NCBI GenBank assembly: GCA_015680685.1
Contig: MNCI01007629.1
Location: forward strand, 238,741 to 302,740
Length of the DNA stretch: 64,000 nt
Origin: Gnetum montanum
Lineage: Eukaryota > Streptophyta > Gnetopsida > Gnetales > Gnetaceae
Direction of reading: 5' to 3'
Both the position numbers and the translations under genes were made by a program. Shown one piece after another: positions 1 through 12,640 of the stretch. Position 1 is the first letter of the stretch, and each line of letters opens with the position of its first letter. The notes below the pieces were generated by a model that did not search any database, was not told where the DNA came from, and saw nothing but the letters and a program-made list of their open reading frames with translations.

Positions 1-849
1 CCATTCCACCTTCTCCATCATCCATCTATGCTAACCATAATTCACCTCATTCCTAGTATCCATGTTCTTAATTTGGTGTCTTGGTCTAACGTACTTAAAT
101 TCTTAGATAGAATCTTTTGAGTTTTGATCCTTAACTTCCACCAACCATTAATCGCCTATGGGGCCCATAGACTCCTTAGGTTGAGATTATGTAAAGGAAA
201 ACAAGGTATGTGCCTACTATGGGGTGCATCCACTTGCATATCCCTCAGTTGGGTTTGTTAAGCACATTATCCTTAGGCATTCTTGTAGTCAGAATCTTTC
301 ATACATCCATCTTCTACATCAAGCCATGTGCTCCTTTACATATTCTATTTAATAAACACATTCTTCATCAAATTTTTCAATTTTTNTTATTAGAGTCTAA
401 AACCTTCTAGAACACATAACTTCCTAATTGTTTATCCAAATCACTCTGTTCTTTGACCCTACAGCTACTAGAGGTAAGCTCTTTGTCATGGGGGCCAAAA
501 ATGTGCCATTTTCAATGAAAAAGTTTTCACCGTTTTTCTAACTCCCACAAAGGTTTAACTAAGAAATCAACAATTAAACACCAAATTACAAGAGTTAAAC
601 ATTTCCAATAAGCTCCAGTGACATTTACAATAAACATTAATAAATAATTAATAAAATGATCAATCTACCATGGTCTAACCTTAGCCAAAGTGTAACTAAC
701 TAAGGAGAGAAGGTATTCAAAAATTTAAAGTTACACATTATATCCACTAATCCATAGATGTGTTGTGACCGTAGATAGGTCCTCTTAGGGAAGAGGCTGA
801 GGTGAAATCTATTTGACAGATTCTAGAACCATTAGCAGTAACAAAACAC
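1..849. other. Unassigned AT-rich sequence, probably interior of a decayed plus-strand retroelement
   Basis: No reading frame, RNA gene or repeat could be recognised. A single n at 385 marks an ambiguous base or contig join. Because a plus-strand LTR with an adjacent polypurine tract lies downstream at 3725-4616, this stretch is inferred to be part of the internal region of that element, which would extend beyond the left window edge. Confidence 0.3.
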
Positions 850-3190
850 TCCCACCAAGATGATGCACTAGCTCAACAAGTAAATCTTAAGATGACATTG
901 ATAAAAGTTTGCCAAAATAAGATCAAATTGAGGGAGGTCCAAAAAATAGTGCTTCAAGAGTTGAACTTTGGCCCTTTCCAGGAGCAAGAACCAAGAGAAG
1001 TGCAGGACCAACTAAAGGCCTCTCCCATGTGGCCAATCATCACTTCCACTAGGGAGTGGTACATGCTAGAGACATTCTTATTCTAGAATAATAGGTAGGT
1101 TGGTTCAATAGTCAAAATCAAGAACATCTCAATGTCCTACTTGATGCAAGCTATTGCCGAAGTGGTCGGGTTGCCAGAAATAGGGGCAAGTCTTGCTGAG
1201 ATTCTAATGTAGGTGGACCCCAACATCAAGAAAGAATGGATGTGATAGTACTATGGTGTTGACTACAAAGAATTTGACACACTCACACTAGCAGAAAGGA
1301 TCCACTACAAGATTATTTCCTTCCACCTTAATCCCATAGTGAGGCCAAGTAAAAACATTGCCTTTTCTACCTGAGCATGCATCACTATGAGTGGGAGATT
1401 CCCTATCAACCTTCCATAACTAATCTATCTAGAGATGAATAAGTAGTTTAAAGAAAATGAACATGAAAGGAAGGCACTCCCCTTCCCATGCCTTATTAGA
1501 AAAATTTGTCAAAGGGGAGAAATAGTCTATTATATGAACAATGCTATCAGGTATGCTCTGGCCACTAATTAGGTAGAGATGATGAAAGATAAGATCCCTA
1601 CAACTACCATTCAAGAAGAGGAGAAACAACCAACACCTCCACCTACCACTCAAATAATTATGATGCACATCACTGCAACAACCCAATGGTTGTGCAAAAA
1701 TCGAGAATGAGAAGGCACGAGTGGTAGGGAACCATTTGTGTACAGATTGATAATGAGTCACTTGAATGAGGTGGCCCAAAAAATTAGCTTGATGGATGGA
1801 GGTGGATTTATTTTCTTAGCCCAAAGAATGTAGTTTCCTACAAGGTCGAATCCTAGTGCTAGAGAGGTCATGGTATCTCTTGCAAAATAGCAGTCACTTC
1901 TAGGAATCTCTGGGAACATTGTGATCTTCTCAATGCACTTGGACGAAGGTGAGGGGGCAATAGTATTGGTGATGCAACACCTAGGGAAGGAGATTGTAGC
2001 AGAGGTGGTTATTAATTGAATAGTTGAAAACCTCAATGCACCTGCAATGTCTGTACCAGACATCACTGCACTCAAGGATGTGTAGACATTTGCAAAAACA
2101 TCAAGTGATAAGATAAATGTAGCACAACATGAAGAACTGTTGGACCGACTAGTGAAAATTAGGCAATCACTTCCATATGTCTTTGATATTTTAGATAATA
2201 TTACTACAACCTAGTTGGAGCTGCTCAAGGAAAGGGGCAAGAACATCATCTTAGAGGGACAACTCAAAATAGCCAAGGAGATGAATGAATGATTGGCTAC
2301 TGAAGTTGCTAAATTAAGAGCTCAAATTGTTATACATTTCTCAACCTAGAATTAACAAGAGATGAAGCTATTGAACAAATTCACACTAGATTGAAAGGGG
2401 TTGAGGGTGCAATGGAGATTGCAGTGTTCTACCGATTCTTGGTAGAGGCCACACAACACAAAATTTAGAAGGCCTTGGATTAGACCTGCCAGGAGAATGT
2501 ACAATTGACCTCAGAGAACCATCACCTGTGGAATGTTAATGAGCACAAACAAAAATTAACTGACTTCATCCATCAACAAGAGCAAGTGGCTAGAGAAAAA
2601 CATAGAACTGAGGAGATTGGTAGCAGAAAATAGAAACCTCTTCATGGAGGAGGTCTGTGCCCTTTTCTAGAAAACTACAATCAAGGTAGCTACCTGGAAA
2701 TTGGATGCTCTCAAATTTGAGAGAGTCAAAGATCATTATAGATAGTAGGTTAATCTACAAAAATAAGTGAATGAAAAACACATTTAGTTGATGAAGGCAA
2801 AAGTGAATGAAGCCCTCTAGCAACTCTAGCAAGAAAGAGAAGTTTGGTAGCCTATTGTTGATGGGATAGATGCCTACCATAAGGTAGAAATCCACATGAA
2901 GGAGTTGCAGATTGAAAAGATGACAAAATACATGGAGCTCACCAATCTTCGATATGCAAATCTAGCCATGTCAACTATTAGACAACTATGGTCAGAATTA
3001 GAAAAATAGGTGGCTAGCTCATATTTTTTGTATGAGGTTGAGTTTAAGCATCATAAAGACACCAAGCAAAAGCTTGCAGTGGCAAATAGTAAACTCAAAG
3101 TTCTCAAGGGAAAATACACTAATCAAAGATTTCTCACCAAGAACCTAGCGAGAAGGATGAATGACACTAAGAGTTGTAGAACATAGTAAG
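850..3190 (+). pseudogene. Decayed coiled-coil retroelement ORF (extra or env-position ORF)
   Basis: One plus-strand frame reads as protein for long stretches between many stops, most of them TAG. The first part (about 1150-1650) has the feel of the plant putative transposon-protein or Athila ORF-1 families, with a motif reading LPFPCLIRKIC after the implied frame. The second part (about 2080-3190) is Lys/Glu/Gln-rich and predicts long alpha-helical coiled coil. It sits between unknown pol sequence to the left and a 3' LTR to the right, the place where Athila-type elements carry an additional ORF. Family assignment is inference; the coding-like, stop-riddled nature is what the sequence shows. 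No start codon can be chosen with confidence. Confidence 0.45.
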
Positions 3191-3711
3191 GGAATTCGGT
3201 GTCAAACAAAAATAATTCACTACTTAATTTGTTAATGTAAAGGAGATGTTTCCAATAATGCCTTATCCATGAGTTATCCCCATTCCAACCCTTGTTGGTG
3301 ATGCCACATGAACTGTGAATGATCCCTATAGTAAGGAGAAGAAGATGAAGGCATTACTGAATGCCTTTTACCTTCCACTAGAGGTTGCAGCCATAGTAGA
3401 ATTGTGACAACTACCTTAGCTATCACATGTGCCCAAAGCTTTTGAAGGTCCTTTAGAAACCTAGGAGCCTCCATTTCCTAGGATTGTTTGATATTCTCCA
3501 CCGCCTTCATGCCATCAAAGGATATGCTATCCAATTTTGAGTTGTCATTTCATGGTATTTAATTTTGTGTCATGAACATCACAATTTTTGTAATGTTGAT
3601 TCGTACATTTGAGCACTTAGTTTTTTCAAGTTAGTTCGTTATGTTAAGAGTTAGTCAATAGTCCTTTACCTTTCCAATTTTGTAAAGGAACTTGAGAATG
3701 AGTTTTCATTT
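3191..3711. other. Noncoding stretch between extra ORF and 3' LTR
   Basis: No ORF or repeat recognised. It ends in a purine-biased run and is read as the 3' untranslated part of the plus-strand element. Confidence 0.35.
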
Positions 3712-3724
3712 AGTTTTGAGGGTA
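3712..3724 (+). other. Polypurine tract of plus-strand element
   Basis: The sequence TTTTGAGGGTA directly precedes the LTR start TGATGAG. The better-preserved Athila-like element at 23886-51280 has GGGGGTA in the same position on its own sense strand, which supports a retroviral-type plus-strand primer here. Confidence 0.5.
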
Positions 3725-4616
3725 TGATGAGTGTCAAAGTGTTGTGTCAACAGGGCCACATCGATGTAGCATTTGTTATGTCTACGAGGCCCTGTCAATG
3801 TAGCCCTGTAATAAAAACTATAAATATGAGTTCACATGTTTATGGGGATATCAAGTCATAGTAGTAGTAGAGCTCGTGCAATTTTTCCATTTGAAAGTTA
3901 GAAAATTTCTTTGAGCACTCATAGTAGAAGTCAAAAAGTACATAGATCTTTATTCAAGAACTATTGTACCTAAACCACACTAGTGTGTATAGCAATAAAG
4001 ATAAGCCTTTTGATCAAACCTTGAAGCACTTAGAATAGATTAATGATTTATTTATGCATTCATTTTTTTCATTAAATATGTAATTAATTAAGATAAATTA
4101 AGCTAAATTAGACTTTAAAAGATTAGCTAATTATTTAAGCTAAATAGATTAAGCACATAAGTACAACCACTTTGGCTATAAACACATATTCACTTGGTGA
4201 TCCCGGTAGTGTTATTACTTAGTGTGCTTTGTAGCATAGCACTTGGTAACCCAGCAGTGGATATGTGGGTTTAGGATGTGTATAGAAAGTGGGACCAGAT
4301 GCTTATGTTAGGACTAATTAGAGACTAGTTAAGTAGTTAAATTAAATTGGTTATTAAATTACTTCATCTCTATACTTTAAGAACCAAGGAACATAAAACA
4401 TAAAACAATAAAAATCATATGCCTCAATTACACTTAACCATACATTCATACATCACAACCATAATTGGGAAGATAATGAATAACCATTATGGTAGGGTTC
4501 ACTTCTTAGACAAGTAGTGTACCAGAGGACATAGAGTCCATGGAATTTGACCAGATCATGCGTGAATGCTTTGTGATTCATATAGTCGAGTGTAGGTGTA
4601 CCTTCACCGCTCGTCA
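3725..4616 (+). repeat. 3' LTR of decayed Athila-like element (TGATGAG family)
   Basis: The repeat begins TGATGAG and ends CTCGTCA, near-perfect short inverted termini. Read on the minus strand, its far end (4616 leftwards) matches the first 100 bp or so of the LTR at 50315, including a CTACACTC word and a GATCTGGTC word. A TATA-like CTATAAATATGAG lies at 3818-3830 in the plus orientation, and a 10-bp palindrome ACATCGATGT at 3758-3767 lies just upstream of it. Its middle (about 4200-4310) matches, inverted, the solo LTR at 58511-59378. Confidence 0.7.
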
Positions 4617-4963
4617 CATAGTGCCTAAGGATGAGAAATAACATCCCCATGACTATTGTCTAACAAAGAAATTCAAAGTATTTATTAAAATGTGATCTAG
4701 TTAGGATGCATGGTAGAATCTCCTAATGATGAAAGTTATGAAATGGATTGACCTATTGAATATTGACAAGGATTAGTCTTTATGGATCATTTGGATGATG
4801 ATCGATTGGTATGTAGCATGAAACATATAGGATCCATTCCATAAGGTCAAAACTTTTCCTTTTGGGTGACATGATTTGGGTTATAGTTAAGAAATCTATA
4901 TCTAGGCCTAATAAAAATGTATCTAATCCTAGCACCATGTCAACATTTGAAGTTGAGGGTTGT
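4617..4963. other. Unassigned spacer
   Basis: AT-rich sequence between the Athila-like LTR and the copia LTR. Nothing recognisable was found. Confidence 0.4.
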
Positions 4964-6085
4964 TGAACTTAGAAGGGGGAAGGGGGGGATGAATAAGTTC
5001 CCCAAATCAAAATTTACAACCATAAAAACCACAACCAAATTTAACATGGTTTCCCAACTTGGATAGTCCACACTCAAAGGGTAGTTAACTTGTAGACCTC
5101 TAGACTTTGTTTCTCTAAAATCTGGTTTGAAGGGTATCATATCCTATAAAAGCTCTAAGCTCTACTTTGGAGTGATTCATCAAAATGAATCCACTCAATC
5201 TCACAAGGTATTGAAAAGCTCAGAATGTGGTTTCAAGGATCCCACAACCGTTGTAACTTAAGCTCTTCTTTAGAGTGTTGTGGTGCTACACCAACACTCA
5301 ATCCCATAGGATCCTAACAAGCTCAAGCAAGATGCCATCCCACAAGAAACACATTAACCTTACAGTGTAACAAAAGAGAACAAGAATTATGAGTAAATGA
5401 AACGTATTTTGCTAATCCTTGAACTTTGAGGTATAGCTCACTTTGATCAATTACAACAGATAAAAGATACTACAATGAGGAATAATGACAAGAGAATTAT
5501 GATTATAATGATTGCTTGACAATGACAGTTGATAGTATACAAAGCTTATACATTTTCCAATAGAATGAAGTTTTCTTATAGTTAATAAGTTTCTAAATCA
5601 TCTCAGAATTCATGCAATAACTATCTAATGGTCACTAGAGATGTCTTCTTTGAGGTTGAGACATCTTTCTACATTAGACCTTCATTTTGAAGAGACATAT
5701 TTCTCACCATAAAGATGTTTACCATTTTTCAAAGACACTTTTATCTAATCAAACTTTAATTAGGCCAAGAAGTCTATTATTTCTTGGAAACATATTTCTT
5801 CAGTTTTCTTCACTTTGACCAAGACTTCTATTGTTCTTTGGAAATGTCTTTCTTTAGTTTCCTTGGCACTTAAAATCTTCATTCCTTGTCCATGCTCTAA
5901 GTTCTTCATTCAAGTTCTTTTGTCCTACAAGCACAAAAATCACACAAACATCTTTTTTTCTCCATTTTCTGTAAGGTTTTGACATACCAAAAGGTCAACA
6001 ATCTTCCTATTTTTGGTAATGTCCAAAACTTAAGAAAATGGGTTAGTTTAATCAAAAAATACCTCATCAATATACATAAGCTACA
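4964..6085 (-). repeat. 3' LTR (left) of Ty1/copia element
   Basis: It shares extended similarity with 9114-10035, starting at TGAACTTAG in both copies and including words such as GAATAAGTTCC and GTGTTGTGGTGCTACACC. The right end is placed at ..AGCTACA because a minus-strand polypurine tract follows immediately. The interior carries many AGATGTCT / AGACATCT words. With the second copy it brackets copia pol remnants on the minus strand, so this is the element's 3' LTR. Confidence 0.8.
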
Positions 6086-6090
6086 TAAGA

Positions 6091-6106
6091 TCTTCTCCCC
6101 CTTTAT
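6091..6106 (-). other. Copia polypurine tract
   Basis: On the minus strand this reads AAAGGGGGAGAAGATC, a classic Ty1/copia polypurine tract directly upstream of the 3' LTR. Confidence 0.75.
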
Positions 6107-6229
6107 GAACATGAACAAAAAGGAGGTGAGATAAGCTCCATGAATAGGTGCATATAAATATAGATATATATGTATATATTTTGTATTATATATGTGTTTA
6201 TTAATATTATTGTTATTATTTGAAAAAGA

Positions 6230-7840
6230 TAGAGATAATAGAAAGGCTTACTTGAAAGGACAAGGTCCTATCCCTATATCTTTGCATAGAGAAGCCTGTT
6301 ATCACTCATCTAGAGGTTTGGTGAAAGCATAAGCTAGTTGACTCTTTGTTTGAATAAACTCTAGCGTTACATGTCCATGTTAAGTATGTTCTCATATAAA
6401 GTGATGATGAATCTCAATATGTTTGGTATGGGAATGTTGGATTGGGTTTTTCATCATATTTATGACACTCTTGTTGTCACATTAAATAGGTGTTGAGTCC
6501 TCTTTTACTCATAAGTCTTTAAGGGCTTCTTTCATCCAAAGCAATTGAGCACAACAACTACCAGCAGAGATATATTTAGGTTCTACTATTGAGTTGTAGA
6601 AGTTTACTTCTTGGTAGTCTAAGAAACAAGACTTCTTCCTAAAAAGAAATAGTTTCCACTCATGCCTTAGCGATCATTAGAACAACTTGCCTAATCTGCA
6701 TCACAATATCCTATAAGATTAAGTGTAGAATCCTTTGGATACCAAAGGCCCTAGTTACTAGTACCTTTCAAATAATGGAAAATACATTTAATAGCTTTGT
6801 AATGAGATTACTTTGGAGCTATCTAATATCTAACACACATTCCTACACTTAAGGCTATATCTGGTCTACTAGCTATTAAATATAAAAGACTACCTACCAT
6901 ACCTCTATAGAGTTTAAGATCAACAAACTTACCTTGATCGTCTTTAATGAGTTTAAAATTTGTAGCCATAGAAGTATTTTTAACTTTAACATTTGCTAAG
7001 TTATATTTAAGCAAGAGATATTTAATGTAATTGGTTTGGTAGATGAAGGTTCCATCAACTATTTGATAGATTTGAAACCCAAGAAAGTTCTTGAGTTCTC
7101 CCATCATGCTCATTTCAAATTCAAAATGCATGAGATCAAAAAATTTCTTGCAAATAATTTTTTTAGTGGTACCAAAAATAATATCATCAACATAAATTTG
7201 AAATATTAGAAGATCTTTTCCTTCTCTTTTAAGAAATAAAGTAACATTAGCTTTACCTCTTTCAAAACCATTTGATGTAACATGTTGTGAAAGTCTTTCA
7301 TACCAAGCTCTTAGAGTTTGTTTAAGATCATAAAGAGCTTTTTTGAGCTTGTAAACATGATCAGGCTTGATGGAATCAAAAAATCCTTCAGGTTGCTCAA
7401 TGTAAACTTCTTCTTATATGGTTCCATTCAAGAAAACACTTTTAACATCCATTTGATAGAGCTTGATGTTTGTGATACTAGCATAGGCTAGAAGAAGTCT
7501 AATAGATTCCAACCTAGCAACAGGAGCAAAGGTTTCATCAAAGTCAATCCCTTCCTATCAGTTGTACCCTTTGGCAACCAATCTAGCCTTATTTTTAGTG
7601 ATGTTTCCATTTTCATCAATCTTGTTTCTATAGATCCATTTTTTCCAATAATAGGTTTATGATCTTGCTTAGGTGCCAATTCCCATACATGATTTCTAGC
7701 AAATTGAGTGAGTTCATCTTGCATAGTGGAAATCCATACTTCCTCTCCTTTGGCTTCCTTAAAGTTTTTGGGTTCAAGTTGGGAGAGGAATGTAGAAAAA
7801 GCACAAATCTCTTTGATTTGACTTCTAGTATGAACACCAT
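6230..7840 (-). pseudogene. Ty1/copia reverse transcriptase and RNase H, decayed
   Basis: Read on the minus strand. The right part (about 7480-7840) carries the start of the copia RT, including a motif reading MQDELTQFARNHVWEL, then continues through frameshifts. The stretch 6823-7131 is open and contains MSMMGELKNFLGFQI and LYRGMVGSLLYL, hallmark C-terminal RT motifs. Downstream (about 6280-6480) the RNase H end is recognisable from TKHIEIHHHF and QLAYAFTKPL. Several stops and frameshifts show the gene is dead. The product would copy element RNA into DNA. Similarity to the family is by motif recognition; no alignment was run. Confidence 0.85.
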
Positions 7841-7841
7841 C

Positions 7842-8111
7842 TTAAACTTCCCCAATAACAAAATTAAGAGAGTGAGTTTTGCTAAGCCTAGGCATTTTTG
7901 GTTGGGTGGGAGATATCTCATGAAGTTCATCATCTTGCTCTTCTTCATGATTACTATCAGTTTCTGAAATTTTGTCAACTTGCACTTGAGTGGGACTAGA
8001 TAATTTTTGAATGGGAACAACTTCATCATCAGGTTGAGAAGATGTAATGTCATGATCATCTATTTTGACATTTATGGTTCCTTCTATAGTATTCATCCTT
8101 TTGTTAAACAC
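7842..8111 (-). pseudogene. Copia integrase C-terminal / linker remnant
   Basis: An open minus-strand stretch starts with VFNKR-like residues (here MFNKRMNTIEG) followed by an acidic, Ser/Pro-rich linker, the typical join between integrase and RT in plant copia polyproteins. It lies only about 30 bp from the pre-integrase remnant at 8141, so the integrase catalytic core that should lie between them is missing. Confidence 0.65.
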
Positions 8112-8140
8112 TCTATAAGCCCTACTAACCAGGGAATATC

Positions 8141-8588
8141 CTAACTAGTGGTATACACATTTCCTTTTCTAGTTCCTTCTATGACAACATTTTCAATAGA
8201 TAAATCTTGTGTTTTACATATATCTTTAGAAAAAGCAATATTGAAATTTAAATCATAAAGTTGACTAACACTAAGAAGATTATGCTTTAATCCTTCAACA
8301 AAAAATACTTTGTTAATAGTTGGTAATCCTTTACCTTTACCTCCTATGGTACCAATACTTATTATAGGTGCTTCCATATCATCTCACTATTCCACAATTT
8401 TATTCCGTAAAGTGGGTGAAATAGGATTTGTCACCTATAATGTGCCATGAACACCTGCTATTAATGTACCACATGATAGTCTTGTCATTGGAGAGACCAA
8501 TTTGAGCCATGAAGTTCTTTTTAGTCTTTCTTTCTTTTCTTTTCCAAACCTGCATGGCAATAAGCTTGAATATGGCCTTACTTTTCAC
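8141..8588 (-). pseudogene. Copia protease and pre-integrase remnant
   Basis: On the minus strand, 8588-8400 reads a protease active-site region WYINSRCSWH where the family usually has WYLDSGCSRH, so the catalytic Asp is replaced by Asn and the following Gly by Arg. The neighbouring frame 8377-8141 reads VEGLKHNLLSVSQLYD, the conserved GAG-pre-integrase motif. The two pieces are separated by a stop. The frame ends near 8141, where integrase sequence is expected but absent. Confidence 0.8.
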
Positions 8589-8599
8589 AAAAGAAGAAT

Positions 8600-9085
8600 T
8601 TTAAAGTTTTTGGTTTAGAAGTTATACCAAACATAGATAAGCACTACTTTTGGTCTTTGGGCTTCTCTAAAGAGTTCTTATTCATATGCTCAATCATATA
8701 TGTTAGTTTTTGAATCTTAGCCCTAAGGTCTGAGTTCTCCTTTTTGAGATAAGAGCATTCATCATCCAAAACTTTAATTTTCATTTTCTTGATACATAAA
8801 GAGTCTTTTATTTCAATACATAGATTTTGGAAAGAAATAACTTCATGAAAAAACATACCATATATTTCTTCAAAAGAAATATCATGATCACTATTAGACT
8901 TGCAAGTATGGAGACTATTATTTTTGAATGGAATGAATGAAATGAAAGATTTACCTTTATGGTAGATGTGATACAGAAATTTGATATAGTAGTTGATAAA
9001 GCAAATTAGTTTTCTTGATCAAGTATGTCTAGTGTTGATAGCCCCTTTTGTGTTCACTCATGAATGTGATGAAGAGACAAGAGTA
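8600..9085 (-). pseudogene. Copia gag remnant, coiled-coil part
   Basis: The minus-strand stretch 8856-8644 encodes a Lys/Glu/Leu-rich segment (LKKENSDLRAKIQKL) typical of the coiled-coil C-terminal part of plant copia Gag before the zinc knuckle. No CCHC knuckle was found. The rest up to the primer-binding site has no open frame. Confidence 0.5.
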
Positions 9086-9088
9086 CTA

Positions 9089-9101
9089 GGCTCTAATAAC
9101 A
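9089..9101 (-). other. Copia primer-binding site, decayed
   Basis: On the minus strand this reads TGTTATTAGAGCC, close to the initiator-Met tRNA site TGGTATCAGAGC used by most plant copia elements, with two mismatches. It is about 12 bp from the LTR edge. Confidence 0.6.
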
Positions 9102-9113
9102 CTTGAGGATCAT

Positions 9114-10035
9114 TGAACTTAGAAAGCAAGGTAGGGGATGGGGGTTTAGGGTAATGAATAAGTTCCTCAAATCAAAATTTACAACCAGAAAAACCAAAAC
9201 CAAATTTAACATGGTACTCAAACTTGGGTATTCTACACTCAAAGTGTAGTTCACTTGCACATCTTCAAACTTTTTTTCACTAAAATATTATTTGAAGAGT
9301 ATCACATCCTCTACAAGCTTTAAGCTTTGCTCTGGAATGATTCATCACAATGAATCCACTTAACCTCACAAGGTTTTGATAAGCTTAGAATGTGGTTTGA
9401 AGGATCCCACAACCTTTACAACTTGAGCTCCACTCTGGAGTGTTGTGGTGCTACACCAACATTCAATCTTGCAGGATCTCGACAAGCTCAAGCAAGATGC
9501 CTTCTTGCAAGAAGCACATTAACCCTGCATGGAAACAAAAGAGAACAAGAATTATAAGAATTAAATGCAACTCACTTTGTTGATGCTTGCACTTTGAGGT
9601 ATAGCTCACTTTAACTAATTACAATAGAAAAAAGATAGTACAACGAGGAACAATGATAAGAGAATGATGATTACAATGATTTCTTGACAATGACACTTGA
9701 TATTATACAAAGCTTGCACATTTCCTAATGAAATGAAGTCTTCTTATAGCCAATATGTTTTGGAAATCACCTTGGAATGCATGCAATAGCTATCTAATGA
9801 TCACTAGAAACATCTTCTTCAAGGCTAAGATGTCTTTCTACATCAAACCTTCAGTTAGGGGAGATGTATTTTCTTTTGGAAAGATATTTTTACAGAGACA
9901 TCTTTAGGAAGACTTCTTTCTCACTAGAAATACTTTTGTTGTTTTTTAAGGATGTCTTTGTCTAAGCAAGCTTAATCTGACCAAGACGTTTGATGTTTCT
10001 TCGAGATGTCTTTCTTTAGTTTCCTTTGCCACATG
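9114..10035 (-). repeat. 5' LTR (right) of Ty1/copia element, truncated
   Basis: This is the second copy of the LTR at 4964-6085. Similarity runs from TGAACTTAG to about GTTTCCTTTGCCAC, then stops. Roughly the last 200 bp of the other copy are missing, and integrase sequence of a Ty3/gypsy element begins at once. The break suggests deletion or recombination rather than clean insertion. Confidence 0.75.
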
Positions 10036-10039
10036 TTAT

Positions 10040-10260
10040 TGAAAGAACTTTATAATTGTTCTAATTATATGATCTTTGACTATAATTACTTCTACCCACT
10101 TAGTACAATAATCAACTATCACAATTATATATAAATTTCTATTCAACATTGGTATAATAGAACACATAAAATCAATTCCCAAAAAATAAAATGATTCCAA
10201 TGGTTATATTCATTGTTATAGTTCTTCATGATTTCCCAATACTCCATTTTTTACATATTT
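10040..10260 (-). pseudogene. Athila-like integrase fragment
   Basis: On the minus strand the sequence reads an integrase-core motif DYCTKWVEV preceded by a GIDFM-like stretch, matching the corresponding part of the element at 44638-44985. The rest of the integrase C-terminus is lost at the junction with the copia LTR. Confidence 0.65.
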
Positions 10261-10679
10261 TATAAGATTAGGTAAATCAATGTGTGTCCCTAAATGTGGT
10301 AGGCTAGAAGTAGTCTACCATCAGAAGTTTCAATTTTTTTTTTCTTCTTGCATAATGACCACCACATGGTCCATGATGTGCATCCTATAGGACTCTTTGT
10401 TGATTTTTCTTTGGATCGTATCATTATATTAGACCATATGCATAGATCTTATAAAGATCTCCCTATATTTTTATGTATTTTTTTTACTTTATGGAGAAAC
10501 TATTATTTTTGTTTTATGTCCCATTCAGTAGGAAGTTCCTATGATGTTACATAAATCATATAGTTAGTGATCCATGACTTTGTTGTTGAATTTACAATCA
10601 TTACCAATTTCATGAATAAGGATTTATATAGAAATTAGTCCAACAAGGTTTTTCCTTATTTTGAGAATATCATCTTACT
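10261..10679 (-). pseudogene. Integrase N-terminal region, too decayed to read
   Basis: This lies where the zinc-binding N-terminal part of the integrase should be in a minus-strand Athila-like pol. No open frame or clear HHCC motif was found. It is assigned by position only. Confidence 0.35.
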
Positions 10680-12640
10680 CTTTATAAATGATCAACCACA
10701 ACATTTTCAGTTTCTTTTCTATCAATCATTATGATGTCAATCTCTTATAGTATGACAAACTAGCTAATCACTCTTAGGTTAACTGATGGTTTATTTATTA
10801 GGAATCTAACTACAGTTTGGTCAATATGAACATAGATTGAATACTTAAGCACATAGCATCTAAAATTTTTAAGCACATATACTACAAGCTATTTTTCTAT
10901 AGTGGTATAGTTAGGTTGTGCTCCAGTAATGTTTTGATTAGTACAATGCATGTAGTAAGGTCTCTTTTGATCAATTAATTAAGTCAACACTACCCTTATT
11001 GCATAGTTTGAAGCATCTATCATTATGTGGAAAGGTATTAACTAGTCTAGACATCTAAACATTGTTATCTTAGTTAGCTTTTATTTTATACTTTCAAATG
11101 TCTTTTCACATTTTTTTTATCAATGAAATGATGCATCTTTCTTTGTTAATTCCATGAGTGGTTTTGTTATTTTTGAAAAGTCTTCAATAAATCTTCTATA
11201 ATATCTTATGATCAAGAAATGATCTAACATCCTTAAATATTTATGGTCTTTAAGTAATATTCTAGATTAATCTAATTTTATTAGGATCTACCTCTATTCC
11301 CTTCTATGATACCTTATGTTCTAGAACTATGTCATCATAGACCATTAAATGGCTCTTTTTCTACTTGAGTTTTAAACTTGTTTCAACAAATCTTTTCAAA
11401 ACTTGCTTTAAACAATCCAAAGTTTTCTCAAAGTCAAACCCATAAGTAGGAAAATCATCCATGAATACCTCAATTCCATTACCAATCTATTTTTGAAAGA
11501 TGTTAAGTACAAGTTCTTAGAATGTTGTTGTAGCATTACACAAGCCAAATGACATTTCCTTGTATGCAAATGTTTCTCATGGACTAGTGAATGTCATCTT
11601 CTCCTAATCTTATGATATGATAAGGATTTGATTATATACACTATATTCATCTAGAAAGCTATAGTATTGGTGCCTTGCAATAGTCTCTAGAACTTGATCA
11701 ATAAATGGCAAAGAAAAATGATCTTTAAACATTCAATAGTATGAAATCTGTATAGACACTTCACTTGTCTTTCTTTAGGACAATGGCCAATGGGTTGACT
11801 CATCCACTATTCAAAATGAGGTGGATGAACCCTACTTTTAGTAATTTCTCTAATTCCTATTTGACAATTTTTTAAGCTTTTGATTCAACCTCCATTAAGG
11901 CTAATGTCATGGTTTTAATAGCTGAATTTGTATAGATATGATATTGACAAATTTGTAGATCTATACCAATGATTTCATCATAGGACCATGCAAATTTCAT
12001 TGGCCATTTGTTTATAGCCTCCAGTAACCTTGATTTCTATTCTTTATCAAGATTCACATTTATGATAACAAATTTTTCATTATTTAGGAAAGTAGATTCA
12101 AGCATACTTGGTAAGGCTTTCAATTCCAGTGGTTCTAATTCAAACTTATCTTAAATTTTTAATTCTTTCCATTTAATATGACTTGTTGGAACTTAGTGTT
12201 AAAACTTATCTTGAATCTAATAGAGTCTTATATGACTTGTTTCCTACTATTTAAAGATAAATTAAAGTGGTTCTTGGATCTATTTATTTCTTAGGAAGTA
12301 TCCCTACTTTTATCCAATGAGTTATAATTTGTGTAAGCATGGTAGTCTTGAGATTCTTATCTATTGATGTCTAAATCATGGTATTTGCTTGAGAATTTGA
12401 TGTGGAAGGAGTAGGGTTAGATAAGATTCCTATTCCTTGAACCTTCTCTAGACTTGTCCTGAGGAAAGGATGTTTCATTGCCCTTGTTTCATTATTGCTT
12501 GTGATATCCCCTTATGTACTCACTGCCCTAGTATCACTTTTCTATTATGGTTATGGTGGTAGTTCTTTTTGCATTAATGGTGATGGTCCTAGAGGTAGAG
12601 GATTAGGAGCTTGATGAGAGTGACCAATAGCTAGTTGAGA
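10680..12640 (-). pseudogene. Athila-like RNase H, RT and protease region, decayed
   Basis: Nucleotide similarity is visible to the better-preserved pol of 45500-46900. The stretch 10690-11050 parallels 45500-45840 (RNase H) and 11480-11720 parallels 46320-46540 (RT fingers and palm, including the region encoding the FLDGYSGYNQ motif). All frames are broken by many stops. The order protease-RT-RNase H-integrase on the minus strand is preserved. This is an older copy of the same lineage as the element at 23886-51280. Confidence 0.7.
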
